Below are positions 24,924 to 34,708 of a DNA stretch of 45,930 nt, in pieces (within the stretch, counting starts at the first letter, position 1; every line of letters starts with the position of its first letter). This DNA is from Zoogloea sp. (GTDB taxonomy: Bacteria > Pseudomonadota > Gammaproteobacteria > Burkholderiales > Rhodocyclaceae): contig NZ_JAOAUU010000103.1 of assembly GCF_030157465.1 (NCBI RefSeq), forward strand, positions 1-45,930, in the 5' to 3' direction. The notes beneath the pieces are model-generated. The model was not told the DNA's origin and searched no databases. It worked only from the letters and a program-made list of their open reading frames with translations. A program made the translations under genes and the position numbers.

Positions 24924-27851
24924 TCAGGAAAGGCGAGCGAGAATCGCGCGCGCCTCATCCTGCTGGAGCCCCGAACCTTCGCGCAAGACCTCTTCAACGA
25001 GCTCCCTCGCGCCATCCTTGTCACCCATTTCCTCGTAGGCGCGAGCCAACTCGAGCTTGGTGGCCACCTCCTGCTGAAGATCGAGATCCAAGGGTGGCTC
25101 GGTGGGCGGTCCTGCATCCGGCAATTCGATTGCAGACGCGACGACAGGTCGCTTGAGTTCGAGATCGAGAGCCTTCAGGTCAGCCCCGGGCGCAAACGCC
25201 GCCTTTACGGGAGCCTTCGTCTCAACTTTATCGTCCAGTTCGAAGTCGAAATCCAGCAAGCTACTGTCAAAACTCGTCCGCTCCAGATCGACGGTGGCAG
25301 CATCCACAGGCTCGCGGATGCTGTCTTCGGCCAGCGTGGCCGTCAGATCCACATCGACGGTTTGATCAGACGGTACCCCTGAGCGGTGCTCGCCAAACTC
25401 GGAGCTTATCTCGAAGTCGAGATCGCTGGCGTCGGGCAGGCTAAAGTCTGCCGCCAAACGCTGGGGCCGCGTCGAGGTAGCCTCCAGATTGGGCATGACA
25501 TCCCCGGCCACAAGTGTGGCCCCCATTTCGGGCTGAGACACCTGATCAAAACCGAGATCGAAGTCCAGGCCGTTGCTGGCAGTCGGGGAGCCGCTTCCCA
25601 GCGCAACGGTTCTCGCACTGCTCGAATCGTCTTCAACATTCAGATCGAGATCGAAATCGAGAATCCCTGCAGCGGGGAAGCTGGCTGCGGGCTGAGCAGG
25701 ATGCGACTCTGCAGAAACCACCCGTTCGATATCTTCCATGCTCGCATACTGATTGAGATCTCCGGGCAAAGCCCAGGTGTCTTTCAGCTGCGATGGAGAC
25801 TCCAGTGGATCGTCGCTGCCAAGCTGCGACGGCTCACTCGCCATGAAGGCCGGCTCGGCAACCGGGACTCGCGCAGTGCCTGCCTGCACAAAGCCGGTAG
25901 CTGCCGCAGCGCCTCCGGCAATCGTCTGGGGACCGGGAGTCGAAGCCGCCGCCGACACGGCCATCGTCGGGCCCGACGGAGTGCCCGGCGCCGGGATGCG
26001 GTACAACGGGCTGTCCGGATCAACTTTACGCCCGAGAGCCGCCGCCTTTTCCCAATCCTGACCGTTGCCGCCAGTCAGCGAGTAGAGCTCGGTAGCAGTA
26101 GTCTCGAACTGCTTGAGATTCTTGCGCTGTGCATAAATCTCGAGGAGCTTTAGATGGACCCCAGTCCGCCCTGGATCGGTCTTGAGGGCATCCAGAAGGA
26201 TTTCCTCGGCCTGGGCATCACGCCCATAGGCCATATACACATCGGCTTCCGCTACAGGGTCGACCCCTTCATCGGTATCGATCGACGAAAGCCCGGACTG
26301 GCTGAAATCGGTCTGGATCTGGCTGCTGCTGCCTGTATCAACACTTTGCCCCACTGCGCTGCCAAAAACAGAACTCGATCCGTCACCGAATTCGGAGAGC
26401 GCGGGCGTCGTGGTGGGAGCGCCCTGACCATTACGGCGCTGGTACAGCTTGTAGCCGCCCCATCCGAGCAATAGCGCGAGAATGCCGCCCCCGCCAATCA
26501 ACAGCGAGGTGTCATCCGCGGGAGACTGGACTTCCGGGGGCTTGACCGGCGCAGGCTCCGGAACGGGTGGCGGAGGCGGCGGAACCGGCCTCGGCTCGGG
26601 AACAGGCTCCGGCTCCTTCGGAAGCTCGGGCTTTTCAGGCTCGGCAGTGGCAGGCGCAGCAACAGGCTCGACAGGAGCCTTTGCGACGGGAGGCGGCGGC
26701 GCAGCTTCCGACTGCATCTGCGCCATGCCCTGGCTCTTCAGTTCGACCAGGCGCTGAAGTTCCTTGATGCTTTTTTCGAGTTCAGCCAAGCGGGTATTGG
26801 CCTCGCTCAGAGCCTTGTCCCGAGAAACCAGATCTTCTTCGAGCGCCTGCAGGCGAGCAACGGACTTCTCTCCGCCAGCACCACCTGCACGCACACCTTC
26901 TTCGCTCTTTGAAACCTTGAGCCTATCGCTTGAGCCCGCAGCAGGCTGAGCCCGATCTTCGACCTTGGCCCCGATCTTGCCGCCACTGCCCTGCTGCGTT
27001 GGCGCCTCCTTGGCCGGCCCGGCGGCAGCCTGCTCTGCAAGCTTCCGGCTGTAGCGCCCGAAATCTGACGACTGGCCGACCAGTTGTTGACGTCCGCCTT
27101 CACCAGCAACCTGACGCACACCTTCAGCATCGGGAATACGCAGGATCTTGCCGGCTTGCAGGCGATTCATGTCATCGCCTTCAAAAGCCGAGCGATTACC
27201 CTGGAAGAGAGCCATCAGCATTTGCTCCATGGAAACGCCTTCCGGCCGGTTTTCCATGGCGATGCGATTCAGCGTATCGCCGGACTGCACCATGTAGGCG
27301 CGCCCGCCCACTGGCGAAGCCGCAGCGGGCCGCGCGATGCGCGCAGCAGCAGGACGACGCACGGCAGGAGATCCGGCGCGCACGCCAGACTGGCCATAAC
27401 GCATTTCCGGCGAAGCCACCGCAACAGGTGCCCGAGCGGTCCCTGTATCGGGAGGATCCAGCAAGAAGGTATATTCTCGAATGAGGCGCCCGGCCGACCA
27501 GTTCAGCTCGACCAGCATATCGACGAAGGGCTCGTTGATCGGTCTGTCACTGCTGACCCTCACGACGGCACCGCTCCCTCGACGCTCAACAGACATGCGC
27601 AATCCGCTGACGGAGGAAGAGTAATCGATCCCGGCCTGCCGGAAGGCGTCTGCAGATGCGAGACGCGCCGTCATGTTCTGGATTTCTTCGGGCGCGGCAG
27701 CGATTTCCACCTCTGCACGCAGAGGCTGACCGAGTCCGCTCAGGACTGTAATTCGCCCAAGCCCCGCTGCGGTGGCACTGAAGGACAGCGCACTGATTGC
27801 GGCAGCGAGCAGGGTGCGTTTTAGCCGACTATTCACGAGGTTCTTATGCAC
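24924..27851 (-). CDS. fimV: FimV/HubP-family polar landmark protein
   Basis: A 975-residue inner-membrane protein of the FimV/HubP/TspA family, which organises cell poles and supports type IV pili and motility. It has a signal peptide (about 1-28), a conserved periplasmic N-domain (to about 125), a LysM domain at about 185-240 (MVQSGDTLNRIAMENRP), a coiled-coil spacer, a Pro/Glu-rich stretch, one membrane helix (LLIGGGGILALLLGWGGYKLY), a TPR-containing cytoplasmic part, several acidic LDFDL motifs, and the C-terminal FimV domain ending ELVEEVLREGSGLQQDEARAILARL. The start seems to be GTG at 27851; a second GTG at 27836 is possible and neither has a good ribosome-binding site. Confidence 0.95.
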   Translation of the reverse strand: MHKNLVNSRLKRTLLAAAISALSFSATAAGLGRITVLSGLGQPLRAEVEIAAAPEEIQNMTARLASADAFRQAGIDYSSSVSGLRMSVERRGSGAVVRVSSDRPINEPFVDMLVELNWSAGRLIREYTFLLDPPDTGTARAPVAVASPEMRYGQSGVRAGSPAVRRPAAARIARPAAASPVGGRAYMVQSGDTLNRIAMENRPEGVSMEQMLMALFQGNRSAFEGDDMNRLQAGKILRIPDAEGVRQVAGEGGRQQLVGQSSDFGRYSRKLAEQAAAGPAKEAPTQQGSGGKIGAKVEDRAQPAAGSSDRLKVSKSEEGVRAGGAGGEKSVARLQALEEDLVSRDKALSEANTRLAELEKSIKELQRLVELKSQGMAQMQSEAAPPPPVAKAPVEPVAAPATAEPEKPELPKEPEPVPEPRPVPPPPPPVPEPAPVKPPEVQSPADDTSLLIGGGGILALLLGWGGYKLYQRRNGQGAPTTTPALSEFGDGSSSVFGSAVGQSVDTGSSSQIQTDFSQSGLSSIDTDEGVDPVAEADVYMAYGRDAQAEEILLDALKTDPGRTGVHLKLLEIYAQRKNLKQFETTATELYSLTGGNGQDWEKAAALGRKVDPDSPLYRIPAPGTPSGPTMAVSAAASTPGPQTIAGGAAAATGFVQAGTARVPVAEPAFMASEPSQLGSDDPLESPSQLKDTWALPGDLNQYASMEDIERVVSAESHPAQPAASFPAAGILDFDLDLNVEDDSSSARTVALGSGSPTASNGLDFDLGFDQVSQPEMGATLVAGDVMPNLEATSTRPQRLAADFSLPDASDLDFEISSEFGEHRSGVPSDQTVDVDLTATLAEDSIREPVDAATVDLERTSFDSSLLDFDFELDDKVETKAPVKAAFAPGADLKALDLELKRPVVASAIELPDAGPPTEPPLDLDLQQEVATKLELARAYEEMGDKDGARELVEEVLREGSGLQQDEARAILARLS

Positions 27852-27899
27852 GAAGGCTGATCATCGAAATCGAGTTATCGATGAACATAACATCATGGG

Positions 27900-27944
27900 T
27901 TTGGTGAGGCAAGTTCAAGCACTATTTGAACTCACCTCACCAAA
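27900..27944. promoter_or_regulatory. Two-part hairpin in the fimV upstream region
   Basis: The outer arms TTTGGTGAGG (27900-27909) and CCTCACCAAA (27935-27944) pair perfectly. After a 3x3 internal loop, GTTCAA (27913-27918) pairs with TTGAAC (27926-27931) around 7 nt. It starts 49 nt upstream of the fimV start. It may be an operator dyad or an RNA structure. Confidence 0.5.
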
Positions 27945-27959
27945 GTGAGCAGCCAATTG

Positions 27960-27985
27960 AAAAAGGCGGCTTTCGCCGCCTTTTT
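27960..27985. terminator. Bidirectional terminator after asd
   Basis: The dyad AAAAAGGCGGC / GCCGCCTTTTT has a 4-nt loop. It lies 5 nt after the asd stop codon and reads as a strong terminator on either strand. It should end leu-asd transcription and separate it from fimV. Confidence 0.92.
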
Positions 27986-27990
27986 CAATT

Positions 27991-29115
27991 TCAGTCTTCC
28001 AGCAGAACCCGCAACATGCGTCGCAGCGGCTCGGCGGCGCCCCACAAAAGCTGGTCGCCGACGGTGAAGGCCGAAATGTACTCGCCGCCCATGGCCAGTT
28101 TCCGGATGCGGCCAACGGGAACAGTCAGCGTGCCGGTCACCGCGGTCGGGGTCAGGTCTTTCATCGACGCCTCGCGCTGGTTCGGAACAACCTTGACCCA
28201 GTCATTGGCCGTGGCCAGCATGCTCTCGATCTCGTCGACCGGGATATCCTTGCGCAGCTTCAGGGTAAGCGCCTGGCTATGGCAACGCATCGCGCCGATA
28301 CGCACACAGAGGCCATCGATGGGCACCACCGGAGCACTGAAGCCTTCGCCGCGACCGAGGATCTTGTTGGTTTCGACACCCCCCTTCCACTCTTCCTTGG
28401 ACTGGCCGTTTCCGAGATCCTTGTCGATCCACGGAATCAGCGAGCCTGCCAGCGGCACGCCGAAGTTGGAGGACGGGAAGGCCTCGTCGCGCATGGTGCC
28501 AGCTACTTCGCGGTCGATATCGAGGATTGCCGAGGCAGGATCGTCGAGCAGTTCTTTGACCGAGCGGTTCAGTTCGCCCATCTGGGACAGCAACTCGCGC
28601 ATGTTCTGCGCACCGGCACCGGATGCTGCCTGGTAGGTCATGGACGTAGCCCACTCGACCAGATCACGCTGGAACAGGCCGCCGAGAGCCATCAGCATCA
28701 GCGACACGGTGCAGTTGCCACCGATCCAGTCGCGACCGCCCTTGACGAGAGAATCCTTGATCACGTTCATATTGACCGGATCGAGAATGATGACTGCCTT
28801 GGGGTCCATGCGCAGCGTGGAAGCTGCATCGATCCAGTGACCGCTCCAGCCCGCTGCGCGCAGCTTCGGGTACACGTCGCTGGTGTAGTCACCGCCCTGA
28901 CAGGTAATGACGATGTCCATCGTCTTCAGTTCGTCGATGTTCCGGGCGTCCTTCAGCGCGGGGGCTTCCTTGCCGAAATTCGGCGCCTTGCCGCCCGGAT
29001 TGGAAGTGGTGAAGAACACCGGCTCGATCAGTGCAAAATCATTCTCTTCGCGCATGCGCTGCATGAGCACGGAACCAACCATTCCGCGCCAGCCAACCAG
29101 ACCCACTCTTTTCAT
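27991..29115 (-). CDS. asd: Aspartate-semialdehyde dehydrogenase
   Basis: Asd makes aspartate semialdehyde from aspartyl phosphate with NADPH, feeding lysine/diaminopimelate, threonine and methionine. The 374-residue protein is the Gram-negative type: NADP loop [13 protein letters not shown], catalytic Cys in [13 protein letters not shown], and [13 protein letters not shown]. It sits 38 nt after leuB and is followed by the strong terminator at 27960, so it likely ends the leu transcript. Confidence 0.98.
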   Translation of the reverse strand: MKRVGLVGWRGMVGSVLMQRMREENDFALIEPVFFTTSNPGGKAPNFGKEAPALKDARNIDELKTMDIVITCQGGDYTSDVYPKLRAAGWSGHWIDAASTLRMDPKAVIILDPVNMNVIKDSLVKGGRDWIGGNCTVSLMLMALGGLFQRDLVEWATSMTYQAASGAGAQNMRELLSQMGELNRSVKELLDDPASAILDIDREVAGTMRDEAFPSSNFGVPLAGSLIPWIDKDLGNGQSKEEWKGGVETNKILGRGEGFSAPVVPIDGLCVRIGAMRCHSQALTLKLRKDIPVDEIESMLATANDWVKVVPNQREASMKDLTPTAVTGTLTVPVGRIRKLAMGGEYISAFTVGDQLLWGAAEPLRRMLRVLLED

Positions 29116-29153
29116 TTCGATCCCCGATCAGACTTGATTATTTTTTCGATTGT

Positions 29154-30215
29154 TTACAGCGCAGCGATGACCGCGTCACCCATTTCCCTGGTGCCTACAC
29201 GACGGGTGCCCGGCTCGTAGATGTCGCCGGTGCGATAGCCGGCGGCGAGTACTTTCTTCACCGCGGTCTCAATGCGCGCGGCCTGGGCCTCCATGTTGAA
29301 GCTGTAACGCAGCATCATGGCTGCCGACAACATGGTGGCCAACGGGTTGGCCAGGTCCTTGCCGGCAATATCGGGGGCGGAGCCATGGCTCGGCTCGTAC
29401 ATGCCCTTGCCCTGGGCATTGAGGGAAGCGGACGGCAGCATGCCGATGGAGCCGGTGAGCATGGAGGCTTCGTCGGAGAGAATGTCGCCGAACATGTTGC
29501 CGGTCACCATCACGTCGAACTGCTTTGGCGCGCGCACGAGTTGCATCGCGGCGTTGTCGACGAGCATGTGGGTGAGCTCCACGTCCGGGTAGTCGGCGGA
29601 CAGCTCGATCATCACGTCGCGCCACAGCTGGGTGGTTTCGAGGACGTTCATCTTGTCCACGGAACACAGCCTCTTATCGCGCTTGCGGGCGGCTTCGAAA
29701 GCCACCTTGCCGATGCGGCGGATTTCGGATTCCGAGTAGATCATCGTATTGAAACCGACGCGCTCACCGTTTTCAACGCGGATGCCGCGGGGCTGGCCGA
29801 AATAGATGTCACCCGTGAGCTCGCGCACGATGAGGATATCCAGCCCGGCAACGATCTCGGGCTTGAGCGACGAGGCATTGGCGAGTTCGGGGTAAAGAAT
29901 CGCCGGACGCAGGTTGGCGAAAAGCTCGAGCTGCCGACGAATGCCGAGCAGGCCGAGTTCGGGACGCTGCTCCCGCGGAAAGCTATCCCACTTCGGCCCC
30001 CCCACCGCGCCGAGCAGCAGCGCATCGGCTTCATCGGCAAGGCGAACGGTTTCTTCCGGCAAGGGCTTGCCGGTGGCGTCAACGGCGGCGCCGCCCACGA
30101 GAGCCGTTTCGGCTTCGAACTTCACACCGTCATCACGCATGGCATCGAGCATGCGCAGAGTCTGACCGATGATTTCAGGGCCGATGCCGTCACCCGGCAG
30201 AACACAGATTTTCAT
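29154..30215 (-). CDS. leuB: 3-isopropylmalate dehydrogenase
   Basis: LeuB oxidises and decarboxylates 3-isopropylmalate with NAD in leucine synthesis. The 353-residue protein has [10 protein letters not shown] at the N-terminus, the catalytic [13 protein letters not shown] and [18 protein letters not shown], with the NAD signature [12 protein letters not shown] near the C-terminus. It follows leuD after a 66-nt gap and has GGAAAA before the ATG. Confidence 0.98.
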   Translation of the reverse strand: MKICVLPGDGIGPEIIGQTLRMLDAMRDDGVKFEAETALVGGAAVDATGKPLPEETVRLADEADALLLGAVGGPKWDSFPREQRPELGLLGIRRQLELFANLRPAILYPELANASSLKPEIVAGLDILIVRELTGDIYFGQPRGIRVENGERVGFNTMIYSESEIRRIGKVAFEAARKRDKRLCSVDKMNVLETTQLWRDVMIELSADYPDVELTHMLVDNAAMQLVRAPKQFDVMVTGNMFGDILSDEASMLTGSIGMLPSASLNAQGKGMYEPSHGSAPDIAGKDLANPLATMLSAAMMLRYSFNMEAQAARIETAVKKVLAAGYRTGDIYEPGTRRVGTREMGDAVIAAL

Positions 30216-30281
30216 TGTAGTTTTCCGTTTTTTTCGTTGGTCGATGCCGGCGACAGGGTTGCCGCCGGACGATCGCAGTAA

Positions 30282-30920
30282 TCAGGCGAACAGCCAAGGC
30301 TGCTCGACGCGGCGACGGGCTTCGTAGTCACGGATGATGTCGGCACGACGCAGGGTCAGGCCGATGTCGTCCCAGCCATTGAGCAGGCATTCGCGGCGGA
30401 ACGGATCCACGTTGAAGGGAATCACCTTGCCGTCGGCGCGGGTAATGGTCTGAGCCTGGAGATCCACCGTCAGCCGATAGCCGTCGGCCCCAAGGCACTG
30501 GGCAAACAGTTCTTCGACTTCAGCGGCATCCAGCTTGATAGGCAGGAGACCATTCTTGAAGCAGTTGTTGAAGAAGATGTCGGCAAAGCTGGGGCCGATG
30601 ATCACACGGAAGCCGTAATCCTCCAGCGCCCACGGGGCATGCTCGCGCGAGCTGCCACAACCGAAGTTGTCGCGGGTCAGCAGGATTTGCGCGCCTTGGT
30701 AGCGGGGCTGGTTAAGCACAAAATCCGGGTTCTCCGGACGCCCGGAATTGTCCTGACCGGGCTGGCCGACATCCAGGTAGCGCCACTCGTCGAACAGGTT
30801 GGGGCCGAAGCCGCTGCGCTTGATCGACTTGAGAAACTGCTTGGGAATGATTGCATCGGTATCGACGTTGGCGCGATCCATCGGCGCCACGAGACCGTCG
30901 AGTTTCTGGAATGGCTTCAT
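30282..30920 (-). CDS. leuD: 3-isopropylmalate dehydratase small subunit
   Basis: LeuD is the swivelling small subunit that, with LeuC, interconverts 2- and 3-isopropylmalate. The 212-residue protein has [15 protein letters not shown] and [11 protein letters not shown]. Its ATG shares one base with the stop codon of the small lipoprotein gene (TAATG), so the two are translationally coupled. Confidence 0.98.
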   Translation of the reverse strand: MKPFQKLDGLVAPMDRANVDTDAIIPKQFLKSIKRSGFGPNLFDEWRYLDVGQPGQDNSGRPENPDFVLNQPRYQGAQILLTRDNFGCGSSREHAPWALEDYGFRVIIGPSFADIFFNNCFKNGLLPIKLDAAEVEELFAQCLGADGYRLTVDLQAQTITRADGKVIPFNVDPFRRECLLNGWDDIGLTLRRADIIRDYEARRRVEQPWLFA

Positions 30921-31045
30921 TACTTGGCTACCTTCTGGATGGCCTCGCCACCCTTTTCAAGATCCTTGCCGAACCCCTGCACGGTGTTGCAACCGGCGAG
31001 GAGCACGACGGCAAATACACCGATCAGCGCGATGAATTTACGCAT
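30920..31045 (-). CDS. Entericidin-like small lipoprotein inside the leu operon
   Basis: A 41-residue protein consisting of a lipoprotein signal ([19 protein letters not shown]; lipobox LAGC with Cys19) and a 22-residue mature tail [20 protein letters not shown] ending AK. This is the size and pattern of the entericidin A/B family, small membrane lipoproteins with poorly known function outside enterobacteria. GGAGAAA lies before the ATG. It sits 20 nt after leuC and overlaps the leuD start by one base. Confidence 0.88.
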   Translation of the reverse strand: MRKFIALIGVFAVVLLAGCNTVQGFGKDLEKGGEAIQKVAK

Positions 31046-31065
31046 GACTGATTTTCTCCGCGACT

Positions 31066-32475
31066 TCAGGCGAACTCGCGCACATCGGCAAAATGACCGG
31101 CGATTGCAGCCGCGGCGGCCATTGCCGGGCTGACGAGATGCGTTCTGCCACCCGCGCCCTGACGACCTTCGAAGTTGCGGTTGGACGTGGAGGCACAACG
31201 CTCGCCCGGCTCAAGGCGATCGGCGTTCATCGCCAGACACATGGAGCAGCCCGGCTCGCGCCATTCAAAACCGGCGGCAACGAAGATCTTGTCGAGGCCT
31301 TCGGCTTCGGCCTGGCGCTTGACGAGGCCGGAGCCCGGCACAACCAGCACCAGCTTGACGTTGTCGGCCTTGCGGCGGCCCTGCGCCACTGCGGCCGCTG
31401 CACGCAGATCCTCGATGCGCGAGTTGGTGCATGAACCGATAAAGACCTTGTCGATCGCAATGTCCTTGATCGGCGTACGTGGCGTGAGCCCCATGTACTG
31501 AAGCGCGCGCTCCATGCCTTCGCGCTTTACCGGGTCTTTCTCGAGGGCCGGATCCGGCACGCTGGCGTCGACAGAAGCCACCATTTCAGGCGACGTACCC
31601 CAGGTGACCTGAGGCTCGATCTGCGCGGCATCAAGCTCCACCACGGCATCGAAGACGGCGTCGTCATCCGAATGCAGGGTCTTCCAGTATTCGACCGCGC
31701 GATCCCACAGTGCGCCTTTTGGCGAAAAAGGCCGGTCTTTGAGGTAGGCGACGGTTTGATCGTCAACGGCAACGAGGCCCGCGCGGGCACCCGCTTCGAT
31801 GGCCATGTTGCAAATGGTCATACGGCCTTCGACCGACAGGCCACGAATGGCGCTGCCTCCGAACTCCATCGCGTAACCGGTTCCGCCCGCCGTGCCGATG
31901 CGGCCGATGATCGCCAGCACGACATCCTTGGCAGTTACACCGGCGCCGAGCTGGCCATCCACGCGGATCAGCATGGTTTTGGACTTTTTCTGGAGCAGGC
32001 ACTGGGTGGCCATCACGTGCTCGACTTCCGAGGTGCCGATGCCGTGAGCCAGGCACGCAAAGGCGCCATGAGTGGACGTGTGGGAGTCCCCGCAGACGAC
32101 GGTCATGCCCGGCAGGATTGCGCCGTTTTCCGGCCCGATGACGTGCACGATGCCCTGGCGCGCGTCCTTGAACGGGAAATAGGCCAGCGCTCCAACTTCA
32201 CGGATGTTGCTGTCGAGGGTTTCCACCTGCTGACGGGAAACCGGGTCGAGAATGCCCTGCTCCCAGTGATCGGTGGGCGTGTTGTGGTCGGCCGTTGCAA
32301 CGATCGAATCCACGCGCCAGGGCTTGCGCCCGGCCAGCTTGAGGCCTTCGAAGGCTTGGGGGCTGGTGACTTCGTGAACGAGGTGACGGTCGATGTAGAT
32401 CAGCGCAGTGCCGTCGTCTTCGACGTGGACCACGTGGCTCGACCACAATTTTTCGTAAAGCGTTTGCGCTTGCAT
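31066..32475 (-). CDS. leuC: 3-isopropylmalate dehydratase large subunit
   Basis: LeuC is the iron-sulfur subunit of isopropylmalate isomerase. The 469-residue aconitase-family protein has the cluster cysteines in [12 protein letters not shown] and [13 protein letters not shown], and [14 protein letters not shown]. It begins 37 nt after the M48 peptidase gene; an AT-rich TAATAA in that gap could be a promoter -10, but the gap is too short for an attenuator. Confidence 0.98.
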   Translation of the reverse strand: MQAQTLYEKLWSSHVVHVEDDGTALIYIDRHLVHEVTSPQAFEGLKLAGRKPWRVDSIVATADHNTPTDHWEQGILDPVSRQQVETLDSNIREVGALAYFPFKDARQGIVHVIGPENGAILPGMTVVCGDSHTSTHGAFACLAHGIGTSEVEHVMATQCLLQKKSKTMLIRVDGQLGAGVTAKDVVLAIIGRIGTAGGTGYAMEFGGSAIRGLSVEGRMTICNMAIEAGARAGLVAVDDQTVAYLKDRPFSPKGALWDRAVEYWKTLHSDDDAVFDAVVELDAAQIEPQVTWGTSPEMVASVDASVPDPALEKDPVKREGMERALQYMGLTPRTPIKDIAIDKVFIGSCTNSRIEDLRAAAAVAQGRRKADNVKLVLVVPGSGLVKRQAEAEGLDKIFVAAGFEWREPGCSMCLAMNADRLEPGERCASTSNRNFEGRQGAGGRTHLVSPAMAAAAAIAGHFADVREFA

Positions 32476-32512
32476 GGGCGGGAAGTCAGAGCTGAAGGGC
32501 GGAAAACTTTTA

Positions 32513-33355
32513 TTATTTCACAGGCCTTGCGCGCTGAGTAGCTTGCTCGTACAGGGGCATGACCCGCGCGGCGTATTGTTGCAGATCCTGCTGCCGAGTC
32601 TCGTTGGACGGGTGGGTCGACAACCACTGGGGCGGAGCACCGCTGGAAGCCTTGGCCATCTTCTGCCAGAGGCTGATTGCGGCACGGGGATCGTAGCCGC
32701 CAAGGGCAGCAAGTTCGACGCCGATACGGTCGGCCTCAGTCTCGTGTTCACGGCTGTTGGGCAGCTCGAAACTCACCTTGGCCACCGTACCGATGAGGTC
32801 GGTTCCCGCTCGGCCAACGCCAAGCACGGCACCGACAACCGCTACGCCGACGTTCGTCACCATCGACTGCGACGCCCGTTCCCGAGCGTGCTCGCGCAGC
32901 GCATGGGCAATCTCGTGGCCCATGATGGCGGCGATCTCGTCGTCGGTCAGGGCCAGCTTTTCGATGATTCCGGAGTAGAACGCGATCTTTCCTCCCGCCA
33001 TGCACCAGGCGTTGAGATCGTTCGAAGTCAGCACATTCACTTCCCACTGCCAGGCCGGCGCGTCGGGCCGGAAGGCCCCGGTTGCCGGGATCAGGCGACG
33101 GGCCACCGCACGCACGCGTTCAACCTGGACCTTGTCCCGGTTGAGGGCATTCTTCTGTCCCGCCTGCTGGAGGATCTGGTGATAGCTCTGGGACGATGCC
33201 TGCTCCATCTCCTTGGACGAGACCATCATCATCTGCCGACGCTCGATACCCACTGCCCCGCCCTGGGTCGTTTGCACCGTCTGGCAGGCGGTCACGACGC
33301 CCGCGGCGATCATCACGGGCAAAAAGCCCTGCAGCCATCCAAAATGTCTATTCAT
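32513..33355 (-). CDS. M48-family metallopeptidase lipoprotein
   Basis: A 280-residue lipoprotein peptidase. The signal ends in a VTAC lipobox (Cys24), and the zinc motif is [11 protein letters not shown] (His147, Glu148, His151) with downstream ETEADRIG. It resembles outer-membrane-associated LoiP/YcaL-type proteases of the Oma1 group that degrade misfolded envelope proteins. The start is ATG at 33355; a TTG at 33367 is in frame but less likely. It lies between an MFS transporter and leuC. Confidence 0.93.
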   Translation of the reverse strand: MNRHFGWLQGFLPVMIAAGVVTACQTVQTTQGGAVGIERRQMMMVSSKEMEQASSQSYHQILQQAGQKNALNRDKVQVERVRAVARRLIPATGAFRPDAPAWQWEVNVLTSNDLNAWCMAGGKIAFYSGIIEKLALTDDEIAAIMGHEIAHALREHARERASQSMVTNVGVAVVGAVLGVGRAGTDLIGTVAKVSFELPNSREHETEADRIGVELAALGGYDPRAAISLWQKMAKASSGAPPQWLSTHPSNETRQQDLQQYAARVMPLYEQATQRARPVK

Positions 33356-33377
33356 GCTTTGACTCAAATCTGTTCAT

Positions 33378-34535
33378 TTAAATGTCTGCCCGCCCTGAAC
33401 TGCCCCGCTCCTGCCAGCCGCCGACGAGCACCAGCAAGCCGAGAAGCGCAAACAGAGATCCGAGCGAATAGGTCCAGGCCGGCCCGATGCTTTCCCAAGT
33501 GTAGCCGCTAATCAGGCCGCCGATCATTCCCCCGGCGCCAAACGAAATACTGCCGTACAAGGCCTGACCACGCGCCTGGTGACGGGTTCCGAACCAGCCA
33601 TTCACGGCAGCCACAGCAGCCGCGTGATAGGCGCCAAAGGTTGCACCATGAAGCACCTGGGCGAACAGCAGCAGCACCAGCGACTCCGCGCCCCAGCCTA
33701 TCAACAAAAACCGCAGCACGGCCGCCGCGAGACTGAAGATCAGGATTCCACGCAGGGAAGAGACGCGAAGCAGCTGCGGCATCCCCATGAAAACAACGAT
33801 TTCGGCAACAACGCCAAGGGTCCACATCCAGCCCACCAGCGACTTGCTGTACCCATGGGCAACCAGGTGCAAGGAGTAGAAAACATACAGCGCTCCGTGC
33901 GCGGCAGACATGAAAAAACACGCAGCCAGCAGCGCCCTTACGTGGGGCCGTCGCAGAATTTCGGTGAGCGCGACATGCACGTCGGGCACCGACGAGGCAT
34001 GCGCTTCCGGAATCGTCAGCGCGCAAAACAGGATTCCCCCCAGCAGTGCCAACGAAATCCACAGGAGCGCAGCCACAGGCAGATCGTCGAGGAGATAACC
34101 CAGGCCCAGCACCGCCACGATAAAGCCCACCGAGCCCCACACGCGGATATTGCCGTAGCGGCCGGCCTGCCCCTGCAAATGCGCAAAGGTCAGCGTTTCG
34201 ACCAGCGGTAGTGCCGCACTCCAGAAAAATGCCAGAAAAGCCATGCTGGCAAACAGCGCGCCATAGGCATCGCTCACCAGAAACCCTGCAAAACCAATCA
34301 GCGACAAAAGTGCAGACAGGCGCAGGATGGTCGTGCGGGCCCCGAGCCGGTCGGCCAGCCAGCCCCAAAGTGCCGGCGCCAGCATGCGCATGACGGACAT
34401 CAGCGACATCAGCACGGCAATTTGCGTTGCCGTGTTGCCGATGGATTGCAGGTAAAGGCTGAAGTAGGGAGAAAAGGCGCCGATGAAAGCGAAATAGAAG
34501 AAGTAATAGCCGGACAGGCGCCAGTAGGGAATCAT
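33378..34535 (-). CDS. MFS transporter, 3-phenylpropionate permease-like
   Basis: A 385-residue protein with about 12 membrane helices and the MFS_1-like pattern LADRLGARTTILRLSALLSL after helix 2. The N-terminus MIPYWRLSGYYFFYFAFIGAF resembles HcaT-type permeases and nucleoside-transporter-like members; the substrate is unknown. I chose ATG 34535 because homology starts there. TACACT (plus positions 34543-34548) ends 7 nt before it with no ribosome-binding site, so the transcript may be leaderless. The frame is open to 34592. Confidence 0.85.
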   Translation of the reverse strand: MIPYWRLSGYYFFYFAFIGAFSPYFSLYLQSIGNTATQIAVLMSLMSVMRMLAPALWGWLADRLGARTTILRLSALLSLIGFAGFLVSDAYGALFASMAFLAFFWSAALPLVETLTFAHLQGQAGRYGNIRVWGSVGFIVAVLGLGYLLDDLPVAALLWISLALLGGILFCALTIPEAHASSVPDVHVALTEILRRPHVRALLAACFFMSAAHGALYVFYSLHLVAHGYSKSLVGWMWTLGVVAEIVVFMGMPQLLRVSSLRGILIFSLAAAVLRFLLIGWGAESLVLLLFAQVLHGATFGAYHAAAVAAVNGWFGTRHQARGQALYGSISFGAGGMIGGLISGYTWESIGPAWTYSLGSLFALLGLLVLVGGWQERGSSGRADI

Positions 34536-34542
34536 CGACGGG

Positions 34543-34548
34543 AGTGTA
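34543..34548 (-). promoter_or_regulatory. Putative -10 (TACACT) of the MFS gene
   Basis: TACACT on the minus strand, with 7 nt between it and the ATG. No -35 can be assigned. Such spacing would start the message at or next to the ATG. Confidence 0.4.
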
Positions 34549-34602
34549 GCTTGCACGAAACCCCGCGGAATCCACGGGGCGGGCTTGAGCATGCCGGGAT
34601 TG

Positions 34603-34634
34603 AAAAAATCAAAGCCCCCGACGAGCGGAGGCTT
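34603..34634 (-). terminator. Rho-independent terminator after ydcH
   Basis: On the minus strand AAGCCTCC (34627-34634) pairs with GGGGGCTT (34612-34619), with one G-T pair and a 7-nt loop, and is followed by a T tract at 34603-34608. It ends ydcH transcription before the MFS gene. Confidence 0.8.
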
Positions 34635-34653
34635 GGAGGTTTGTCCGCAGTAT

Positions 34654-34676
34654 GAGCGCTCTCAAGCGCTCTTTTT
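34654..34676 (+). terminator. Plus-oriented terminator without a visible gene
   Basis: GAGCGCT (34654-34660) and AGCGCTC (34665-34671) form a perfect 7-bp stem with loop CTCA, followed by TTTTT (34672-34676). No plus-strand gene lies upstream for thousands of bases. It may stop antisense transcription toward ydcH and aroC. Confidence 0.65.
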
Positions 34677-34692
34677 CCTGCAGAACAGTCAA

Positions 34693-34708
34693 CCGGTCAA
34701 TTGACCGG
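34693..34708. repeat. 16-bp perfect palindrome over the ydcH stop codon
   Basis: CCGGTCAATTGACCGG. The ydcH stop codon (34697-34699) lies within it. It could be an RNA hairpin limiting 3' decay or a protein site. Confidence 0.5.

Noticed and set aside
32476-32512. A leucine attenuator before leuC
   Set aside because: The gap after the M48 gene is only 37 nt, with no leader frame rich in leucine and no terminator.
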